Source: Bacteroidota bacterium (GTDB taxonomy: Bacteria; Bacteroidota; Bacteroidia; Chitinophagales; Chitinophagaceae). Taken from it: a stretch of 15,199 nucleotides of DNA. The notes beneath the pieces are model-generated. The model saw nothing but the letters and a program-made list of their open reading frames with translations, was not told the origin of the DNA and did not search any database. Below, piece by piece: positions 6,121-14,870 of this stretch; within the stretch, counting starts at the first letter, position 1, and each line of letters starts with the position of its first letter. Position numbers and translations under genes: made by a program. Location: the NCBI GenBank assembly GCA_023426425.1, contig JAFAAT010000320.1:1-15199 (forward strand), written 5' to 3'.

Positions 6121-9100
6121 CAAGGCTTCTATACTCACTCTACTTGTTTGTTAGCAGGAGGAAGCTATTGTCTGTGGCGGTCGCTATTCCCTTGTTTTTA
6201 TTGATCTTTTTCTTTGCATCCAGAATCTCGTTTCGTGAAAACATCACCCAGCTTATTCCCTCCAATGAGCAGGCGGATGTTACGACCAAAGTATTGAAGC
6301 AGGTCTCATTTGCAGATAAGATCACGATTGTGATCAGTGCTAAGGAGAATGGGACACCAGATGATCTTTCCAACTATGCAGATGCATTAACCGATAGCCT
6401 GAAACAGCAGTGCGCTCAATTTATAGATAAGCTTCAGGGTAAATTTGACGAGCGGAACATTCAACAAACGCTTGACTTTGTATATGCAAACCTTCCTTTG
6501 TTCCTTGATCAGGCCGACTACAATGCTATAAGAAATAAGATAGATCAGGATAGTATTGCAAGAATCGTTGAGAATAATTTCAAGTCGTTGTTGACGCCTA
6601 CCGGCCTGGTGACAAGAGACTTTGTCTTGAAGGATCCGTTGGGAATATCGTTTCTGGCACTGCGAAAGTTGCAACAATTGACTGTTGGTGATGATTACAG
6701 ACTTAACAACGGATATGTAAGTACACGAGACGGCAGGAATGTATTGCTATTCATCACACCAAAGCTCGCTTCCAGCGAAACGGACAGTAATGCAGCGTTT
6801 ATTGAAAAGCTTGAAGGGTTTAGAGCCACGCTTAATTCCAGGTTCAGTGATGTTGCGGAAATGAGCTATTTTGGTGCTACACCTGTGGCTGTAGGTAATG
6901 CCACTCAGATCAAGGCAGATGTGAGAACCACACTTATTCTCTCAATTCTGCTCCTCTCGGCTATACTCGTTTATTTTTACAGAAGCCTGTCTACATTATT
7001 ATTAATCTTTCTGCCTTCCCTGCTTGGCGCAGCTTTCGCACTTGCGGTACTCCACTTTACGAGAGGAACTATTTCTGCTATCGCTCTTGGCATCAGCTCT
7101 ATTTTACTGGGCGAGACAAGTGATTACTCAGTCTATATACTCACACATCTGAGGAATAAGAAAGATATAAAACTACTTTACAAGGAAATCACCAAGCCTG
7201 TGCTACTGTGTGGCATTACCACAGCTATTTCATTCTTATGCCTCATATTCATTGATTCGGTTGCGCTGCAGGACCTTGGAATATTTGCCACGTTGGCAGT
7301 GATGAGTACCGCCTTTTTTTCATTGGTTTTGATTCCTCAGTTCTATAAAGTACAAGATCGTTTTCATGAACAAAAGGTAAATGCCATTGACAATCTGGGA
7401 AACATTGCCTATCACAAAAAGAAATTCCTTGTAGCCTCTGTTGTCGCCGTGACTATTGTCTGCTTTTTCACTTATTCCAGAGTAGGGTTCAACAATGATC
7501 TGGCGGAGCTGAACTATATGTCACCGGAGCTAGAACAGACTCAGCGTAAGCTGGAGGCAATAACAGATGGTGACACCAAATCCATTTACCTGGTGACTCA
7601 TGGTAACAGCCTTGACACCGTTCTGAAAGAGAATACCAGGGTTTTCAATGTACTGAAAGAGGAAAGAGCGGCAGGCGGAATCGTGAACTTCAGTTCTATT
7701 GGCGGGCTTATATTCTCAGAGGATCAGCAGAAACAGAAAATAGCTGACTGGAACAGGTTCTGGAGCGATGAGAGAAAACAAAGAGTTAGTGAGTTATTGG
7801 TCGCAGAGGGAGAAAAGTTCGGACTCAGAGAAACAGCCTACTCTGGGTTCTATAGTAGTTTGGGTAAAGAGATCCAGACAATCCAGCTTGAGGAGTATCG
7901 CAATGTGGGCTCGTTTTTCCTTGATGAGTTCGTGTCAGTCAGAAACGGGTTCTATACGGTGGCTTCGTTAGTGAAAATTCCTGAAGCCAATAGGGATGAG
8001 TTTATCCAAAGGATTAAGAATATCCCTGAGATAGTGGTAATCGACCGTAAACAAACCAATGAGTCGCTACTTGGGTCATTAAAAGACAAATTCGGCACAC
8101 TGGTGGCCTATTCATTCATCGCCACTTTTCTTGTTGTCCTTATATCATTCCGGAGATTTGAGCTGGTGCTGGTAAGTATATTTCCGGTTGCCATTAGTTG
8201 GGTGGTTACGACAGGCATTATGGGGATAGCGGGTCTTCAGTTTAATATAGTAAATATTGTTGTCTGCACTCTGATCTTTGGCCTGGGCGTTGACTATAGT
8301 ATAGTATTGCTGCAGGCTTTGCAGAAAGAGTTCACCTATTCAGCTAAGGAGCTGCCTACATACAGGACTTCGATTTTCCTGTCAATGGCAACAACCGTTT
8401 TAAGTATTGGGGTGTTAGGGATCGCTGAGCATCCGGCGTTAAAATCAATTTCGCTGATTGCTGTTATCGGAATCTTCAGTGCTCTGTTTGTGTCCTTTGT
8501 CCTGCAACCACTGGTGTTTGAGTTATTGGCTGTAAGACGAGTGGAAAACGGGAAGGCACCTTTGCGTTTTCGTCCGGTGCTGAATACAGTGCTTTCGTTT
8601 ACCTACTATGGACTGGGAAGTATAGTCATGTCATTGTTTAGCCTTACTCTGATGAAGATTATTCCTTTAAGCAAGAAGGCAAAGCTGAACGGATTCCGTT
8701 ATGTGATGTCAAGGTTTATGGCCTCTGTGCTTTATACTAATCCTTTTGTCTCGAAAAGGATAATCAACGAGAGAAAGGAAACCTTTGCAAGACCCGCGAT
8801 AGTAATTGCCAACCACACCTCTTTTTTAGATATCCTGGTGATGGGAATGCTAAACAGAAAGTTTATTTTCCTGGTAAAGGACTGGGTCTATAATTCACCT
8901 GTGTTTGGACCGGTGGTACGGAAAGCTGGGTTCTATTCAGTTTCACGCGGTCTGGAGAATGGTTTAGACCATTTCCGGGAGAAGATCAATGAGGGCTACT
9001 CGCTGGTAGTATTTCCTGAAGGTACCCGCTCTCAGTCGAACCAGATCCGTCGATTCCATAAAGGTGCGTTCTACCTTGCTGAACAACTGAAACTGGATAT

Positions 9101-9800
9101 TTTGCCCGTCATTATCCACGGCACATCAGAGGTGCTGCCCAAGGGTGATTTTATCGTCAACGATGGAAAAATTACTGTAAAGATCCTCGACAGGATAAGT
9201 CCGCAGGATTTGAGCTTTGGTGGCAACTATACGGAACGAACGAGACGAATAAGTTCGTATTTCAAGCAGGAGTTTGCAATTGCCAGAAAGCAGTTTGAGG
9301 GACCTGACTATTTCAGGAAAACAGTGATTGATTCATTTGAATATAAAGAATCGCAGGTAATCAAAGCAGTTAAGAAAGATCTTGTTGCAATGGAGGAAGT
9401 GTACTATAAGCTAAACGAGTTCATTCCAAGGAAAGCGAAAGTGGTACATCTGGCAGAAGATTATGGCCAAATAGATATACTACTCGCGCTACAGGAGCCG
9501 CAAAGGCGCATAGTATCTTTCATTTCTGATGCTGAGAAGCGAGCAGTAGCAAAGAACAACTATATCGTTAAAAACAGAGCAATCCGTTATGTGGACAACC
9601 TCGGTGAGGTTTCAGAAGATAGCAATGATCTGCTCCTGATTTCTGGTAGCAGCATAACAGATTCAAGCCTGCTTAACAAAGGGTTCGGATGTGTGATTCT
9701 ATTGAATACGATGCATCTCAAACAGGAGATCATTGATTTGGGTTTTGAAGTAGAATGTGAAGAACAAAGATTTATGGTATTAAAGCGAGTGGCCGTATGA
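6114..9800 (+). CDS. MMPL/RND exporter fused to lysophospholipid acyltransferase and methyltransferase-like tail
   Basis: This 1228-residue fusion starts with a membrane anchor (about 17-38), a large extracytoplasmic domain, then an MMPL helix bundle (about 270-420) with the proton-relay-like pair D337-Y338. A second extracytoplasmic domain follows, and a second bundle with GLGVDYSIVLL (D727-Y728), the MMPL signature. After another hydrophobic stretch near 822-845 comes a PlsC-type acyltransferase: NHTSFLD (H901 and D906, the HX4D motif), FPEGTRS (967-973) and PVIIHGT. The last about 150 residues resemble a class I methyltransferase Rossmann domain with a degenerate SAM loop (VVHLAEDYGQID near 1108). 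The protein could acylate a polyene or its carrier and export it across the inner membrane. It overlaps the GT2 gene by 7 nt and the next gene by ATGA. Exporter and acyltransferase calls are firm; the tail is tentative. Confidence 0.9.
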   Translation: MLTRLLYSLYLFVSRRKLLSVAVAIPLFLLIFFFASRISFRENITQLIPSNEQADVTTKVLKQVSFADKITIVISAKENGTPDDLSNYADALTDSLKQQCAQFIDKLQGKFDERNIQQTLDFVYANLPLFLDQADYNAIRNKIDQDSIARIVENNFKSLLTPTGLVTRDFVLKDPLGISFLALRKLQQLTVGDDYRLNNGYVSTRDGRNVLLFITPKLASSETDSNAAFIEKLEGFRATLNSRFSDVAEMSYFGATPVAVGNATQIKADVRTTLILSILLLSAILVYFYRSLSTLLLIFLPSLLGAAFALAVLHFTRGTISAIALGISSILLGETSDYSVYILTHLRNKKDIKLLYKEITKPVLLCGITTAISFLCLIFIDSVALQDLGIFATLAVMSTAFFSLVLIPQFYKVQDRFHEQKVNAIDNLGNIAYHKKKFLVASVVAVTIVCFFTYSRVGFNNDLAELNYMSPELEQTQRKLEAITDGDTKSIYLVTHGNSLDTVLKENTRVFNVLKEERAAGGIVNFSSIGGLIFSEDQQKQKIADWNRFWSDERKQRVSELLVAEGEKFGLRETAYSGFYSSLGKEIQTIQLEEYRNVGSFFLDEFVSVRNGFYTVASLVKIPEANRDEFIQRIKNIPEIVVIDRKQTNESLLGSLKDKFGTLVAYSFIATFLVVLISFRRFELVLVSIFPVAISWVVTTGIMGIAGLQFNIVNIVVCTLIFGLGVDYSIVLLQALQKEFTYSAKELPTYRTSIFLSMATTVLSIGVLGIAEHPALKSISLIAVIGIFSALFVSFVLQPLVFELLAVRRVENGKAPLRFRPVLNTVLSFTYYGLGSIVMSLFSLTLMKIIPLSKKAKLNGFRYVMSRFMASVLYTNPFVSKRIINERKETFARPAIVIANHTSFLDILVMGMLNRKFIFLVKDWVYNSPVFGPVVRKAGFYSVSRGLENGLDHFREKINEGYSLVVFPEGTRSQSNQIRRFHKGAFYLAEQLKLDILPVIIHGTSEVLPKGDFIVNDGKITVKILDRISPQDLSFGGNYTERTRRISSYFKQEFAIARKQFEGPDYFRKTVIDSFEYKESQVIKAVKKDLVAMEEVYYKLNEFIPRKAKVVHLAEDYGQIDILLALQEPQRRIVSFISDAEKRAVAKNNYIVKNRAIRYVDNLGEVSEDSNDLLLISGSSITDSSLLNKGFGCVILLNTMHLKQEIIDLGFEVECEEQRFMVLKRVAV

Positions 9801-11311
9801 AAGAGCGCTACGATGTCGTAGTTGCGGGCAGCGGCCTTGGTGGGCTTGTTTCTGCGCTGATACTAGCGAAGGAGGGCTATAGTGTTTGTGTGCTTGAAAA
9901 GAACAATCAGTTCGGCGGAAACCTGCAGGTGTTTGTTCGAGACAAGACTATTTTTGATACAGGTATTCACTATATCGGGGGACTCGGTGAAGGGGAGAAC
10001 CTGAACAGGTATTTTAAGTATCTGGGAATAATGGACGACCTGCGTCTCAAAAAGATGGATGAGGATGGCTTCGACATTATTTCTTTTGGGGAAGAGGACC
10101 TGGAGTTTCCGCACGCGCAGGGAACACAGAATTTTATCGCACAGCTCGCAAAGCATTTTCCAAAGGAGGAGGCAGCGCTTCAGAAATACTGCGAGACTAT
10201 AAAAGCAGTCTGCGGTTCATTTCCTATGTATAATCTCAGGTGGGAAGGAGGTTACGACAGTGATGTTCTGGCGATGAATGCCCGTGAACTGATTACCAGG
10301 TCTACTGACAACCCATTATTGCAGGCGGTGTTGGGAGGAAGCAATTTTCTCTATGCGGGAAATGAGAAAACACCATTTTTTGTGCATGCCTTATCCGTTA
10401 ATTCTTTTGTACAGAGTTCGTGGCGTTGTGTACGTGGAGGAGAGCAGATCACGAAGTTATTGATCAGGCGGATCAAAGAGCACGGCGGAGAAGTGTATAA
10501 GCGCAGGGAGGTAGCTTCCTTCCAAACAGAGGAGGATAAGGTCAGGTCATTGAGGATGAAGGATGGGACTGTCGTTTCCGGGGATATGTTCATCTCGAAC
10601 ATCGAACCAAAGGTTACGTTGAAAATGGTTGGTGAGGATCGATTCAGAAAGTCATATGTCCAGAGGATACAGCAGTTGGAGGATGTAATTTCTGTTTTTA
10701 GTTTGTACGTTGTTTTCAAACCAGAGAGTTTCAAATACCTGAATCATAACTACTACCATTTTGATAGTAGCAGGGATGTGTGGACTTCGCATGATTATGA
10801 TGAAGAAAGCTGGCCGAAATCGTATATGGCTTGCATGAACGTGTTTGCTGAGGATGAAATCTGGGCAAAGGGGATGACCTTCATGACCTATATGAAGTAT
10901 GAAGAGCTCAAAGAGTGGGAGCATACGTTTAATACTGTAGTTGAGCAAGATGACCGTGGCGAAGGGTACGAGGCATTTAAGGCTAGGAAGACCGAGAAGT
11001 TTCTTCAGAAAATCGAACAAAAGTTCCCTGGAATCCGACAGTGTATCAAATCTGTGCATACATCTACTCCGTTGTCATACCGCGACTATATTGGAAACAG
11101 CGGTGGGAATTTGTATGGTTATGTGAAGGATTCTGAAAGCCCGATGAGGTCCTTCATAATGCCGAAAACCAGACTGAGCAACCTGTATCTTACGGGACAA
11201 AGCAATAGCATGCATGGAGTGCTTGGAGTTACTATTAGTGCGGTTATGACCTGTTCGGAAATTTTGGGGAAGGAGTACCTGGTCAATAAAATTACACAAG
11301 CCACAGAATAG
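9797..11311 (+). CDS. FAD-dependent oxidoreductase, CrtI/retinol saturase-like
   Basis: This 504-residue flavoprotein opens with a dinucleotide-binding motif, VVVAGSGLGGL (G11, G13, G16), and an acidic residue ending the second strand (E34), followed by FGGN, as in phytoene desaturases and all-trans-retinol 13,14-reductases. The C-terminal FAD-contact segment YLTGQSNSMHGVLGV (G467) is also intact. Such enzymes oxidise, saturate or isomerise conjugated polyene or isoprenoid chains. In this cluster a polyketide polyene is the likely substrate; that is inference. Its ATG is the A of the exporter's ATGA overlap (9797-9800), suggesting coupled translation. The C45-like gene begins 6 nt after its stop. 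Whether it desaturates or reduces cannot be decided from sequence. Confidence 0.87.
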   Translation: MKERYDVVVAGSGLGGLVSALILAKEGYSVCVLEKNNQFGGNLQVFVRDKTIFDTGIHYIGGLGEGENLNRYFKYLGIMDDLRLKKMDEDGFDIISFGEEDLEFPHAQGTQNFIAQLAKHFPKEEAALQKYCETIKAVCGSFPMYNLRWEGGYDSDVLAMNARELITRSTDNPLLQAVLGGSNFLYAGNEKTPFFVHALSVNSFVQSSWRCVRGGEQITKLLIRRIKEHGGEVYKRREVASFQTEEDKVRSLRMKDGTVVSGDMFISNIEPKVTLKMVGEDRFRKSYVQRIQQLEDVISVFSLYVVFKPESFKYLNHNYYHFDSSRDVWTSHDYDEESWPKSYMACMNVFAEDEIWAKGMTFMTYMKYEELKEWEHTFNTVVEQDDRGEGYEAFKARKTEKFLQKIEQKFPGIRQCIKSVHTSTPLSYRDYIGNSGGNLYGYVKDSESPMRSFIMPKTRLSNLYLTGQSNSMHGVLGVTISAVMTCSEILGKEYLVNKITQATE

Positions 11312-11317
11312 ACAAAA

Positions 11318-12937
11318 ATGAGAAGAGCGTTCTTTCTGATACTAACAGTACTAGCCATTGCATCCTGCAACACATCGCGCCAGTTTCGGTCTGTTGCAAC
11401 ATACAAGGCTGATCCTGTTGAGAGACGGGGGGCAGATGTTTACTATTCAGATGCCAGTTTTCTTCAAAAGAACAAGCATGGGTTTTGGGAGCTGTATGTG
11501 GAAGGCGCTCCTCTGGAGAGAGGGCACGCGACAGGGATTCTTACAGACTCACTTATTAGGGAGCAGCAGGAGATTTTCTTCTCGAGAATCGACGACTGGG
11601 TACCTTCAAAGTTCAGGCAAAGATTACTGAAAGGTGTATTAAACTTCTATAACAGAAAGCTATCCCGGAATGTTCCGGAGGAATACAAGGCTGAGATCTA
11701 CGGATTGTCGCAGTATTCTTCTTCAGACCTGGACTATATAGCACCGAGATATAAGAGGGGATTGTATCTGCATGCCGCACATGATATTGGCCATGCTTTC
11801 CAGGATCTGGCGTTGGTTGGGTGTTCGTCTTTCGCTGTCAAAGGGGAGAAGTCGGAAGATGGAAGCCTTATTCTGGGGCGGAATTTTGACTTTTATGTAA
11901 GCGATGAGTTTGCGGAGAACAAGATTGTTTCCTTTGTGCGACCGGATAACGGGCATCCCTTTATGATGGTAGCCTGGCCAGGCATGATAGGTGTGGTATC
12001 CGGCATGAATAAGGAAGGGCTGACCGTTACCATCAATGCGGCAAAGTCGAAGATACCACTTGCAGCAAAGACTCCTATTTCCTTACTGGCGCGAGAAATA
12101 CTTCAGTATGCCAGGAACATTGAGGATGCTATTGCCATTGCTAAACGCCGTAAAGTGTTTGTTTCAGAATCCATCCTTGTGGGAAGTGCTCAGGACAAAG
12201 ATGCAGTGATCATTGAAGTGTCGCCGCGAAACTTTGGAGTGTTCAAAATGGAGGGTGATCAACTTATTTGCACGAACCATTTCCAAAGCGAAGCATACAA
12301 GGAAGACAAAAGAAACAACAGCCATATGCAGAACAGTCATTCAGTTTACAGGTATAAGCGGTTGGAGCAGTTGTTGGGATCGTATGGAACAATAAACCCC
12401 AGGAGAGCGGCATCGGTACTGCGCGACAAAGAAGGACTGAATGAGAAACCCCTTGGATATGGCAATGAGAAAGCTTTAAATCAACTGATTGCTCACCATG
12501 CGGTTATATTTAAGCCGGAACAGCGTCTGGTTTGGGTTTCTGCGAACCAATACCAATTAGGTACGTTTGTGTGTTATGATTTAAACAAAGTATTTGGAGA
12601 CACTGCAGTGATTGACGTGCAGCAGCAGTTGAACATTCCCGCTGATAGTTTTCTGGAGTCACCGGCCTACAGGCAGTACCAGGAATTCCGCGTGTATGAC
12701 AGCAGGATGGATGCTTTTCTTGAAGCGCAGTCAGGATTGGATTCTTCTTTTGTGGAAGCCTATCAGTCGCGCAATCCGGAATACTGGTTAGTTTATTATA
12801 AGGTTGGTCTTTATTTTTATCGGATGGGGGACCACCGATCGGCGCGTGAACATTTTCAGAAAGCACTGACCAAAGAAGTTACCACGCTTCCTGAGCGAAA
12901 AACTATTGAACGGTATTTAAGTAAGCTGACGCCATGA
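11318..12937 (+). CDS. Lipoprotein C45/AAT-type N-terminal-nucleophile acyltransferase or hydrolase
   Basis: This 539-residue protein starts with a lipoprotein signal (MRRAFFLILTVLAIASC, lipidated C17), so it acts in the periplasm or at a membrane. The core matches the acyl-CoA:6-aminopenicillanate acyltransferase / C45 peptidase family. Gly168-Cys169 in LVGCSSF is the expected self-cleavage site and nucleophile, followed by LGRNFDF (D191) and a later TINAA (N240), consistent with the other Ntn-hydrolase active-site positions. A C-terminal stretch (about 488-520, YKVGLYFYRMGDHRSAREHF) looks like a single TPR-type helix pair. These enzymes cleave or transfer acyl groups on amides or related bonds. 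In context it may transfer or hydrolyse an acyl chain on the exported polyene lipid, which is inference. It overlaps the next gene through ATGA at 12934-12937. Confidence 0.83.
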   Translation: MRRAFFLILTVLAIASCNTSRQFRSVATYKADPVERRGADVYYSDASFLQKNKHGFWELYVEGAPLERGHATGILTDSLIREQQEIFFSRIDDWVPSKFRQRLLKGVLNFYNRKLSRNVPEEYKAEIYGLSQYSSSDLDYIAPRYKRGLYLHAAHDIGHAFQDLALVGCSSFAVKGEKSEDGSLILGRNFDFYVSDEFAENKIVSFVRPDNGHPFMMVAWPGMIGVVSGMNKEGLTVTINAAKSKIPLAAKTPISLLAREILQYARNIEDAIAIAKRRKVFVSESILVGSAQDKDAVIIEVSPRNFGVFKMEGDQLICTNHFQSEAYKEDKRNNSHMQNSHSVYRYKRLEQLLGSYGTINPRRAASVLRDKEGLNEKPLGYGNEKALNQLIAHHAVIFKPEQRLVWVSANQYQLGTFVCYDLNKVFGDTAVIDVQQQLNIPADSFLESPAYRQYQEFRVYDSRMDAFLEAQSGLDSSFVEAYQSRNPEYWLVYYKVGLYFYRMGDHRSAREHFQKALTKEVTTLPERKTIERYLSKLTP

Positions 12938-14226
12938 TTCCGCAAATAGAAACGGCTACCAGGGACGAGATAAAAGCTTTTCAGGAGAAGAAACTGAGGC
13001 AGGTGCTGGAGTATGTCGCCCGGCAATCTCCTTTTTATAGCAGGCGATTTGCCGAAGCGCGTAGTGGCCTTGCTGAGATAAGAACAATCGAAGATCTGCA
13101 GAAATTACCGGTGACAACGAAAGAAGACCTTCAGCAGTTCAACGATGATTTTCTTTGTGTGCCTTTACAGAAGGTCATTGACTTTGCCGCTACTTCGGGC
13201 ACGTTGGGCAAGCCCGTCACCTTCGCCCTTACCGACAACGACCTGGAAAGGCTTGCTTATAATGAGGCTATTTCCTTTGCCTGTGCGGGCGTTAAGGAGG
13301 GTGACCTGGTACAGTTAATGACTACTATGGACCGGAGGTTTATGGCAGGATTGGCATATTTCCTTGGGTTGCGGAAGTTGAAGGCCGGGGTGATTCGTGT
13401 AGGGGCCGGAATTCCCGAGTTACAGTGGGACTCTATTCTTAAACACAACCCTGCTTATTTGATCACTATTCCATCATTTTTGTTGAAGATGATCGAGTAT
13501 GCGGAAGTGAATAAGATTGACTACCAGAATAGCTCTGTGAGAGGCGCCATTTGTATAGGAGAGCCTTTGAGGAACCAGGACTTCTCAATGAACACTTTGT
13601 CCAAGAAGATAACAGAGAAGTGGGATATACGATTGTTTTCTACCTATGCCTCAACCGAGATGAGTACTGCTTTTACCGAGTGTGAGTTTCAGCAGGGCGG
13701 GCATCATCATCCGGAGCTTATAATTGTGGAGGTATTGGATGAAAATGACAGACCTGTGGCCCCCGGTGAAGCAGGAGAGCTTACCGTCACCACCTTGGCG
13801 GTGGAAGCCATGCCACTTATACGATTCAAGACCGGTGACATCGTGAAGTTACATGAGACAGCTTGTTTGTGCGGTAGGAATACGCAACGTATTGGTCCGG
13901 TGCTGGGCAGGAAGCAGCAGATGATCAAGTATAAAGGGACCACGCTTTATCCACCGGCAATGGCAGACATTCTCATAGGTTTTGAGGAAATTGAAGGGTA
14001 TTTGATAGAGGTGTCGACTAATGATTTTGGTACGGATGAGATCACGATCAGGGTTGCTGCAAAGGAGCCAACCGAGGATTTGTTGCAGGCGATCAAGGAC
14101 CATTTCCGCGCTAAATTGCGGGTGACGCTGAAAGTGGAGTTTACGCCGATGGCGGTGTTGGCTCCGCTTGTACACAATAGCATGTCGCGGAAACCCGTGA
14201 ACCTGATTGACAGGCGGAAGCAGTGA
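12934..14226 (+). CDS. PaaK-like AMP-forming acyl/aryl-CoA ligase
   Basis: This 430-residue adenylate-forming enzyme has the length and order of phenylacetate-CoA ligase relatives. Visible motifs are the phosphate loop TSGTLGK (87-93), the A5-type YASTEM (Y238-M243), the A7-type RFKTGD (297-302) and a family-typical cysteine pair in CLCGR. The C-terminal lysine-containing SRKPVNLIDRR corresponds to the mobile-domain end of PaaK. It should adenylate a carboxylic acid and pass it to CoA or a carrier protein. As the last gene of the operon it could activate the aromatic or acyl starter, or recycle a released acid; the substrate is not readable here. Its ATG overlaps the previous stop by 4 nt, and no gene follows for about 640 bp. 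Confidence 0.86.
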   Translation: MIPQIETATRDEIKAFQEKKLRQVLEYVARQSPFYSRRFAEARSGLAEIRTIEDLQKLPVTTKEDLQQFNDDFLCVPLQKVIDFAATSGTLGKPVTFALTDNDLERLAYNEAISFACAGVKEGDLVQLMTTMDRRFMAGLAYFLGLRKLKAGVIRVGAGIPELQWDSILKHNPAYLITIPSFLLKMIEYAEVNKIDYQNSSVRGAICIGEPLRNQDFSMNTLSKKITEKWDIRLFSTYASTEMSTAFTECEFQQGGHHHPELIIVEVLDENDRPVAPGEAGELTVTTLAVEAMPLIRFKTGDIVKLHETACLCGRNTQRIGPVLGRKQQMIKYKGTTLYPPAMADILIGFEEIEGYLIEVSTNDFGTDEITIRVAAKEPTEDLLQAIKDHFRAKLRVTLKVEFTPMAVLAPLVHNSMSRKPVNLIDRRKQ

Positions 14227-14330
14227 AGAAGAGGAACTTTTATTGTTGCTGGTCAGAGTCCCGGGTCAGAGAAGATTCCAAATTCTTCTAAGATGCTGAA
14301 GCATAGGTGAAATATTGGAAAGGTGGAGTA

Positions 14331-14353
14331 GGGTAGATAGGGTAGATCTACCC
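14331..14353. repeat. Tandem 9-mer running into a 14-bp perfect palindrome
   Basis: Two tandem copies, GGGTAGATA (14331-14339) and GGGTAGATC (14340-14348), are followed by TACCC, so the second copy forms the perfect palindrome GGGTAGATCTACCC (14340-14353). The size and symmetry resemble a dimeric-regulator binding site, but the position, about 105 bp after the last operon gene and more than 500 bp before the next, does not show which gene it would serve. Confidence 0.4.
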
Positions 14354-14446
14354 TTGTGAAACCCGTGCCAGTAGCGGAAAGTGATATCAAAAACGGTTGA
14401 GAAAGGGCGCGAAAAAGAGGTCTGAACAGGCCAAAAACACATTGTG

Positions 14447-14474
14447 AAAAAAGATACCCCGAAAATTCGGGGTA
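14447..14474 (-). terminator. Possible intrinsic terminator on the minus strand
   Basis: The perfect inverted repeat TACCCCGAA-AA-TTCGGGGTA (14455-14474) forms a GC-capped stem. On the minus strand the hairpin is followed by TC and six T (complement of A14447-A14452), the layout of a rho-independent terminator. On the plus strand no T tract follows, so it is not a classical terminator for the pigment operon, though the stem could still stabilise the 3' end of that transcript. No minus-strand gene is evident to its right in the window. Confidence 0.35.
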
Positions 14475-14870
14475 AAATACGGGCTCCGAATAACTTTGGT
14501 GCGGCTTTGGTTCAACTTTACTATAAAGTCACTCCGGAGTAAGGATATAGTACCTACTATAAAAAAATGATAGTGTCTTTCGAATTGAACCTTTCGACAT
14601 TTCGGGGTTTAGATTCGCAAATTGTGGCTAGCTGAGGGGGGAGGGGCTTATTCCTGCTCAGGTACATTAGTGAGCGGGTGGGAGAGGGCATGAAATGGTA
14701 GACACTCTTTTCAAGTGCGAATCAGTTTCACTTTTCAGGCTTTTGCAATTCACATCTTCAGAGGAAAGAAAGCATATCCTGTGGTTACTTTCCCAAAACC
14801 TCAGTAGCTTGCCGCTCTGGTCAGCGTTGTACTCCGGGAGTGCAGTCGCGCCGTTCTAAAAGCGTATGTT

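Larger units (their letters stand above)
14227..14870. other. Intergenic region of about 640 bp with palindromes, no convincing gene
   Basis: No open frame here has protein-like composition apart from a possible N-terminal extension of the following CDS. The region holds a short direct repeat GGTCAGAG (14251-14258 and 14264-14271), a tandem 9-mer leading into a perfect 14-bp palindrome (14331-14353), a strong GC hairpin (14455-14474), a perfect decamer palindrome ACTCCGGAGT (14531-14540) and an inverted repeat TATAGTA-CC-TACTATA (14546-14561) followed by seven A. It probably contains the end of the pigment operon transcript and regulatory DNA for the next gene. Confidence 0.6.

Noticed and set aside
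14270..14289. AGAAGA / TCTTCT inverted repeat as terminator of the pigment operon
   Set aside because: The stem is AT-rich with only six pairs and an eight-base loop, and no T tract follows.
14491..14498. TAACTTTG, matching the Bacteroidota -7 consensus TAnnTTTG
   Set aside because: Only a half match (TTCG) is found at the right distance for the -33 box, and the nearest gene starts about 370 bp downstream; too weak to call a promoter.
14680..14760. tRNA-Leu-like stretch (GAAATGGTAGACAC, then TGCGAATC)
   Set aside because: The D-loop-like string is suggestive, but I cannot build an anticodon arm with a plausible anticodon, a T arm or a 7-bp acceptor stem around it.
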